NCBI RefSeq assembly: GCF_024199945.1
Contig: NZ_JANADP010000001.1
Coordinates: 5,642,001-5,706,000, forward strand
Direction: 5' to 3'
Length of the DNA: 64,000 bases
Source of the DNA: Bradyrhizobium sp. CCGUVB4N
GTDB lineage: Bacteria > Pseudomonadota > Alphaproteobacteria > Rhizobiales > Xanthobacteraceae
In this document: positions 60,267 to 64,000 of the stretch, one piece after another
Layout of the letters: every line of letters begins with the position of its first letter
Numbering within the stretch: the first letter of the stretch is position 1
Position numbers and translations under genes: made by a program
The notes under the pieces: model-generated
The model's database searches: none
Seen by the model: the letters and a program-made list of their open reading frames with translations, nothing else
What the model was told of the DNA's origin: nothing

Positions 60267-60653
60267 ATGCCAGTCGTCGTCACTTGGGATCACATCCATC
60301 TGCGCAGCCCTGATCCGGAAGCGACCGCGGCCTGGCTGCGCGACGTCCTCGGCGGCGAGATCGTGCGCGCGCCGGGACGCATCGACGTGAACCTGGGCGG
60401 CGCCAGGATCTTCATCGCATCGCTGGAAGGCGAGAACGCCGTCAGCGCGCCGCCGCCACACCCTCATCAGGGCCTCGACCATTTCGGGCTCACGGTGAAG
60501 GACATCGACGCTGTCGCCGCCGAGCTCAAGGCCAAGGGCGTGACGTTCACCCGCGAGCCGACCACGATCCGGCCCGGCGTCCGCATCTGCTTCATCCGCG
60601 GCCCCGAAGGCATTTCCATCGAGCTGCTCGAGCGCGACAAGAAATATACCTGA
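60267..60653 (+). CDS. VOC-family (glyoxalase/dioxygenase-fold) protein
   Basis: 128 residues, one VOC module: WDHIHLRSPDPEATAAWLRD, GLDHFGLTVKDIDAVAAELK, EGISIELLERD, with metal-type residues His, His, Glu. GGGAGGA lies 6 bases upstream of ATG 60267. Reaction unknown. Confidence 0.87.
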   Translation: MPVVVTWDHIHLRSPDPEATAAWLRDVLGGEIVRAPGRIDVNLGGARIFIASLEGENAVSAPPPHPHQGLDHFGLTVKDIDAVAAELKAKGVTFTREPTTIRPGVRICFIRGPEGISIELLERDKKYT

Positions 60654-60685
60654 CGCGACTCCGCATCCGACATCGAGGCGAAGCC

Positions 60686-60701
60686 GGGCGAGCGCTCGCC
60701 C
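60686..60701. other. 16-nt perfect palindrome
   Basis: GGGCGAGCGCTCGCCC between the convergent VOC and hypothetical genes. A possible termination hairpin. Confidence 0.4.
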
Positions 60702-60703
60702 CG

Positions 60704-61192
60704 CTAAGTCATGCTACCGGGCATAAAGCATCGGATCGTGACGCCCGTGTAGCCGTAGATCGGCCAGACCATGGTGCGTCCGACCCGGTTCGGCTCCGAG
60801 ATCACGGCCTCCTCGGGCACGTCGACCCAGACGAGCTCCTGCTCCCGGCCTTCGATCACGTAGCCAAGGCGCGGGATACGCACGCGATAGTGCCCGTCCT
60901 TGCTCTCCCAATCGGAGTCCGAGATCGCCGAACCGTCGGCATCGGAGCAGCATGGCCCCTTGCCGCTGCGCAAGCCGTCGAACCAGGCTTTAAGCTCCGT
61001 ACTGGTATTGACGAACTGGCCGCGGTCGCGTGCGTGCCCGAGCGGGGCAATCAGCGCCAGCGCGCAAGCAAGACTTGCCGCGCTTCGCCACCGTGTGGGA
61101 CGGCCAATTTGCCATCGTCGTGTTTCGCAGTTCGTGGGACGCGCACTGTACAGACGCGGCTCAGCGCCGCCGGAATCGATCCAGTTGCTCAC
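60704..61192 (-). CDS. Secreted Cys-containing protein, unknown function
   Basis: 162 residues. Hydrophobic signal-like stretch (ASLACALALIAPLGHA) after an Arg-rich N-terminus; mature part with GKGPCCSDADGSAISD, a Trp/Glu-rich middle and GVTIRCFMPGSMT at the end. I recall this protein type in Bradyrhizobium. The start is GTG with GGAG 10 bases upstream. Confidence 0.75.
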   Translation of the reverse strand: MSNWIDSGGAEPRLYSARPTNCETRRWQIGRPTRWRSAASLACALALIAPLGHARDRGQFVNTSTELKAWFDGLRSGKGPCCSDADGSAISDSDWESKDGHYRVRIPRLGYVIEGREQELVWVDVPEEAVISEPNRVGRTMVWPIYGYTGVTIRCFMPGSMT

Positions 61193-61455
61193 GTTCGTCT
61201 TGCTCCAGCACCCCGCGGCCAGTGCAACAATGGTTATGCATTTCGCGGGCCAACTCTGATTCGCAACGACTGGCCTCGCAGCGTGATGAGACCGTCATAA
61301 CCGTGTCACACACAAGCCGGGACAATTACGGTTAGCAGTGCCGGCATGGGACACCATCGCTGGCGAAACTGCCGCGTTGCGCGAGTGGTTGCGCTTTGGC
61401 ATAAAAGCTACACCGGTTACGCCATTGGGCGATGGTGGCCGGCAGACGGGGCGTG

Positions 61456-61809
61456 ATGAAGAACGGCCTCTATTCGATTCACGTGAGCCTGCTCGATGGT
61501 CGGGTCGGTAAGGGCAGCGGCGTGATTCTTTTTCGCGACGGCAAGATCCTTGGCGGCGATGCCTACCTCTATTACACCGGCAGCTACGTGGTGAAGGACG
61601 ACCACACCTTCAAAGGCGAGGTGCTGGTGCAACGGCACACCTCGCCGCGAGGTGATGACAACCCGCTGTTCGGCGGCCCGGCTCCGGTCGGCATCGGTGT
61701 CAGCGGGACCTACACGGACACCCGCGCGGAGATGACCGGAACGGCGCTGGTCGGCAAGGCCAGCCTGATTTTCGGCGCCACTCTGCACAAGCTCACAGAA
61801 GCTGATTAG
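61456..61809 (+). CDS. GrlR-like protein
   Basis: 117 residues, all-beta. MKNGLYSIHVSLLDGRVG, GSGVILFRDGKILGGDAYLY and TGTALVGKASLIFGA match the GrlR/T3SS-regulator-like family. In enteropathogens GrlR binds GrlA; here no type III genes are present. Start ATG 61456 is chosen by homologue memory. Confidence 0.8.
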   Translation: MKNGLYSIHVSLLDGRVGKGSGVILFRDGKILGGDAYLYYTGSYVVKDDHTFKGEVLVQRHTSPRGDDNPLFGGPAPVGIGVSGTYTDTRAEMTGTALVGKASLIFGATLHKLTEAD

Positions 61810-61817
61810 CGACTGAA

Positions 61818-64000
61818 CTATTCCGCAGCCTGTTCCAGCGGCGCTGTGCGCGGCAGGATCATCTGGATGCGCGTGCCTTCGCCCGGCTCGGAATCGAGGT
61901 CGAGCCGCCCGCCGAGCCGGTTGGTCACGATGCTGTAGACGATGTGCAGCCCAAGACCGGTGCCGCCCTGATCGCGCCGCGTCGTGAAGAACGGATCGAA
62001 GGCGCGCCGGCGCACGTCAAGGCTCATGCCGCAACCATTGTCGGCGACGATGATCTCGACATTGTCCTTGCCGGACTCGCGCACCCGGATGTCGATGATC
62101 CCCGGACGTCCATCCGGGAAGGCGTGCGCCACCGAATTCAGGAACAGATTGGTCAGCACCTGGCCGTACGGGCCGGGATAGCTGTTCATGGTCAGGTTGG
62201 GCTGGCACTCGACGTTGAGCGTCAGGTTCTGCTTGCGCAGGCCCGGACGCAGGCTCATCACCACCTGCTCGGTGAGGTCGGCGAGGTCGAAGCTGCGCTG
62301 GTCCGAATAGTTGCGGTCGGCCGCGACCTGCTTGAACGACTGGATCAGCTCGGCTGCGCGGTTGAGATTGGAAACGAGCTGCGAGGACGCATCGCGGCTG
62401 GTGTTGAGGTAATCGTTGAGCGTCGAGCGGCGAAGCTCGCCGCGCTCGACGTCGGCGCTGAACATCGCCGTCTTGCGCTCTAGCGCGGAGGCAACCGTGA
62501 GGCTGATGCCGACGGGATTGTTGACCTCGTGCGCAACGCCGGCGACGAGGCGTCCGAGGGCCGCGAGCTTCTCTGCTTCGATCAGAGAGGCCTGGGTTTC
62601 GCGCAGATTGCGCAGCGCGGTTTCGGCGGAGTCCTTGGCCTTGCGCATCTCCTGCTCGCCGCGCTTGCGCTCGCCGATGTCGAGCGCCACGGTGACGATC
62701 CGCTCGATCTCGCCCTCGGCATCCAGCAGCGGCAGCTTGTTGACCAGCCATTGCCGCATATTGCCTGAGGAGTCCTTGTACTCCTCCTCGTAGAAGCCGA
62801 GCCCCTTGCGGAGCCTGAGCACGTTCTTGTCGTTCTCGTCGGTCTTGGCTGCGCCATAGCGCGACATCAGATCAGCGGTGGTGCGGCCGAGCGCGTCGCC
62901 AGGCTCGATGCCGAAGATGCCGGCCATGTAGCGGTTCATCAGCACGTAACGGAGGTCGCGGTCCTTGACGTTGATGACGGCCGGCACGGTGTCGATGACC
63001 TGCTGGAGCAGGCGCCGGCCTTCGGCGATGGCGTCTTCTGCCCGCTTCTGGTCGGTGATGTCGCGCAGCGTGCCCTCGTAGCGGACGATCCGGCCCTGCT
63101 CGTCCCGTACGCCCGTCGCGCTGTCGGAAAGCCAGAGGATGTTGCCGCTACGCTGGCGCACCTGATACTCGAACTCACGCACGATGCCGTCGCGGTGCAT
63201 CAGCCGCTGGTACTCCTCGCGCGCCGCGGGATCGACGTAGATGGTGTGGGCGATGTCGTTGATACTGTCGATCAGATGCTGCGGGCTGTCATAGCCCATC
63301 ATCCGCGCCAGCGCCGGATTGGCGTTGAGGAGATCGCCGGCCGGCGTCGTCACGTAGATGCCGTCGACCGAGCCCTCGAACAGTTTGCGATAGCTTTCCT
63401 CGGCCAGCCGCTGCTCGGTGAGCGCCCGCACCGCCGCCTCACGCGCCGTGTCGGCCTCCTCCAACGCACGGCGGAACACCTCTGCCGCGCGCGCGATGTC
63501 GCCGATCTCGTTGTCGAGATCGGCCGACGGGATCGACGTCCTTTTCTCACCGGCCGCAAGGGCCCGGATCGAGCGCGCGATCTGGGCCAGCGGTCGCACC
63601 GTCCGACGCACCACGAATCCGGCGGCAAGGATGCCGATCAACACACCCATGCTGCCGAGCACGATGCTCTGCCAGCGCGCCTCGGCAAGCGTCCGGGCAA
63701 AATCGCGCGACAGCACATGGCCACGGCGGTCGCTGACGTCGCGGAGCAATTCGGTGACGCGGCCGATCAACCGGCCCTCGGTTCCCAGCACCTCGCGGTC
63801 GATATCGGCGATCTGACGTTCGCGGACGGCTACCGCGATGATGGCATCGGCGTAGCTGTCCACGGCCGACTTCAGCCGAGCATCGCTGATGGCCATCGCT
63901 CGCATGCCCTGCGCGGCCTGTTCGGCAGCCGACGGATTGCGTGCAAGCAGCCCGAGCGCAATCCGGCTTTGCGCTTCCGACAGGCGGGCGGCGAGATCGC
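61818..64000 (-). CDS. PAS sensor histidine kinase (N-terminus beyond window)
   Basis: Over 720 residues, the 5' end beyond base 64000. Order: part of a periplasmic helix bundle, membrane helix (VLGSMGVLIGILAAGFVVRR), HAMP, PAS (with YRKLFEGSVDGIYVTTPAGD), second PAS (INVKDRDLRYVLMNRYMAGI), dimerization domain with phospho-His in VAGVAHEVNNPVGIS, HATPase with ADNGCGMS and GGTGLGLHIVYS. No partner regulator is in the window. Not a hybrid kinase. Confidence 0.93.
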   Translation of the reverse strand, partial: DLAARLSEAQSRIALGLLARNPSAAEQAAQGMRAMAISDARLKSAVDSYADAIIAVAVRERQIADIDREVLGTEGRLIGRVTELLRDVSDRRGHVLSRDFARTLAEARWQSIVLGSMGVLIGILAAGFVVRRTVRPLAQIARSIRALAAGEKRTSIPSADLDNEIGDIARAAEVFRRALEEADTAREAAVRALTEQRLAEESYRKLFEGSVDGIYVTTPAGDLLNANPALARMMGYDSPQHLIDSINDIAHTIYVDPAAREEYQRLMHRDGIVREFEYQVRQRSGNILWLSDSATGVRDEQGRIVRYEGTLRDITDQKRAEDAIAEGRRLLQQVIDTVPAVINVKDRDLRYVLMNRYMAGIFGIEPGDALGRTTADLMSRYGAAKTDENDKNVLRLRKGLGFYEEEYKDSSGNMRQWLVNKLPLLDAEGEIERIVTVALDIGERKRGEQEMRKAKDSAETALRNLRETQASLIEAEKLAALGRLVAGVAHEVNNPVGISLTVASALERKTAMFSADVERGELRRSTLNDYLNTSRDASSQLVSNLNRAAELIQSFKQVAADRNYSDQRSFDLADLTEQVVMSLRPGLRKQNLTLNVECQPNLTMNSYPGPYGQVLTNLFLNSVAHAFPDGRPGIIDIRVRESGKDNVEIIVADNGCGMSLDVRRRAFDPFFTTRRDQGGTGLGLHIVYSIVTNRLGGRLDLDSEPGEGTRIQMILPRTAPLEQAAE

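Overview
The window looks like chromosomal DNA of a Bradyrhizobium-type alphaproteobacterium (Nitrobacteraceae). The evidence is high GC with GC-rich third codon positions, many two-component and PAS-kinase genes, a candidate EcfG promoter and a candidate FixK-type box, many small secreted proteins of kinds I know from Bradyrhizobium, and intergenic palindromes of the type common in that genus. The genus rests on recall, not on a search. There is one tRNA gene (Arg, UCG), no rRNA, no CRISPR, and no transposase or phage genes.

Layout. 1-4.1 kb, minus strand: a truncated oxaloacetate decarboxylase-like gene, a biotin-dependent acyl-CoA carboxylase alpha subunit and a zinc metallopeptidase. 4.3-9.9 kb, plus strand: a hybrid PAS kinase behind a GGAAC-N16-CGTT promoter, an EamA protein, an MFS carrier and an ArsB-type exchanger. 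10.1-18.4 kb: a sugar-acid island. A minus operon (GntR regulator, MFS, TRAP DctP, fused TRAP DctQM) diverges from a plus operon (enolase-superfamily dehydratase, gluconate 5-dehydrogenase, L-idonate 5-dehydrogenase). 18.4-21.1 kb: a small secreted protein and a NarL-type kinase/regulator pair. 21.1-30.4 kb: an aromatic meta-cleavage island with an extradiol dioxygenase, IclR and TetR regulators, a P450, an MhpA-like flavin hydroxylase, an FAH-family enzyme and two orphan ABC binding proteins.

30.4-37.5 kb: mixed genes, including an ArsR/SRPBCC pair with a duplicated operator, a serine hydrolase, an Omp25-like porin, an SDR without the usual active site and a two-domain GNAT. 37.7-40.7 kb: a set of four different curlin-repeat (functional amyloid) proteins plus a small companion, downstream of a FixJ-type regulator and without csgG/E/F nearby. 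41.3-45.0 kb: a translationally coupled MacA-MacB-type export operon ending in a solitary LuxR HTH protein. 45.0-45.7 kb: palindromic repeats and a PHO box in front of a secreted alkaline-phosphatase-superfamily enzyme. 48.5-55.2 kb: 1-Cys peroxiredoxin, DUF2177, a chemotaxis receptor, a photolyase that appears to start with CTG, a histone-H1-like protein and an EamA exporter. 55.2-64 kb: small secreted and membrane proteins, one frameshifted gene remnant, an AraC regulator, tRNA-Arg, a VOC protein, a GrlR-like protein and the C-terminal part of a large PAS histidine kinase cut by the window end.

How the genes work together. The two catabolic islands share one plan: uptake genes and a regulator transcribed away from the enzymes, with palindromic operator candidates in the divergent gap. 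The most unusual element is the curlin-repeat set. The clearest single-base-level observations are the CTG start of the photolyase, the PHO box, the paired ArsR operators (one of them covering the start codon) and the frameshifted gene at 56.3-56.6 kb.
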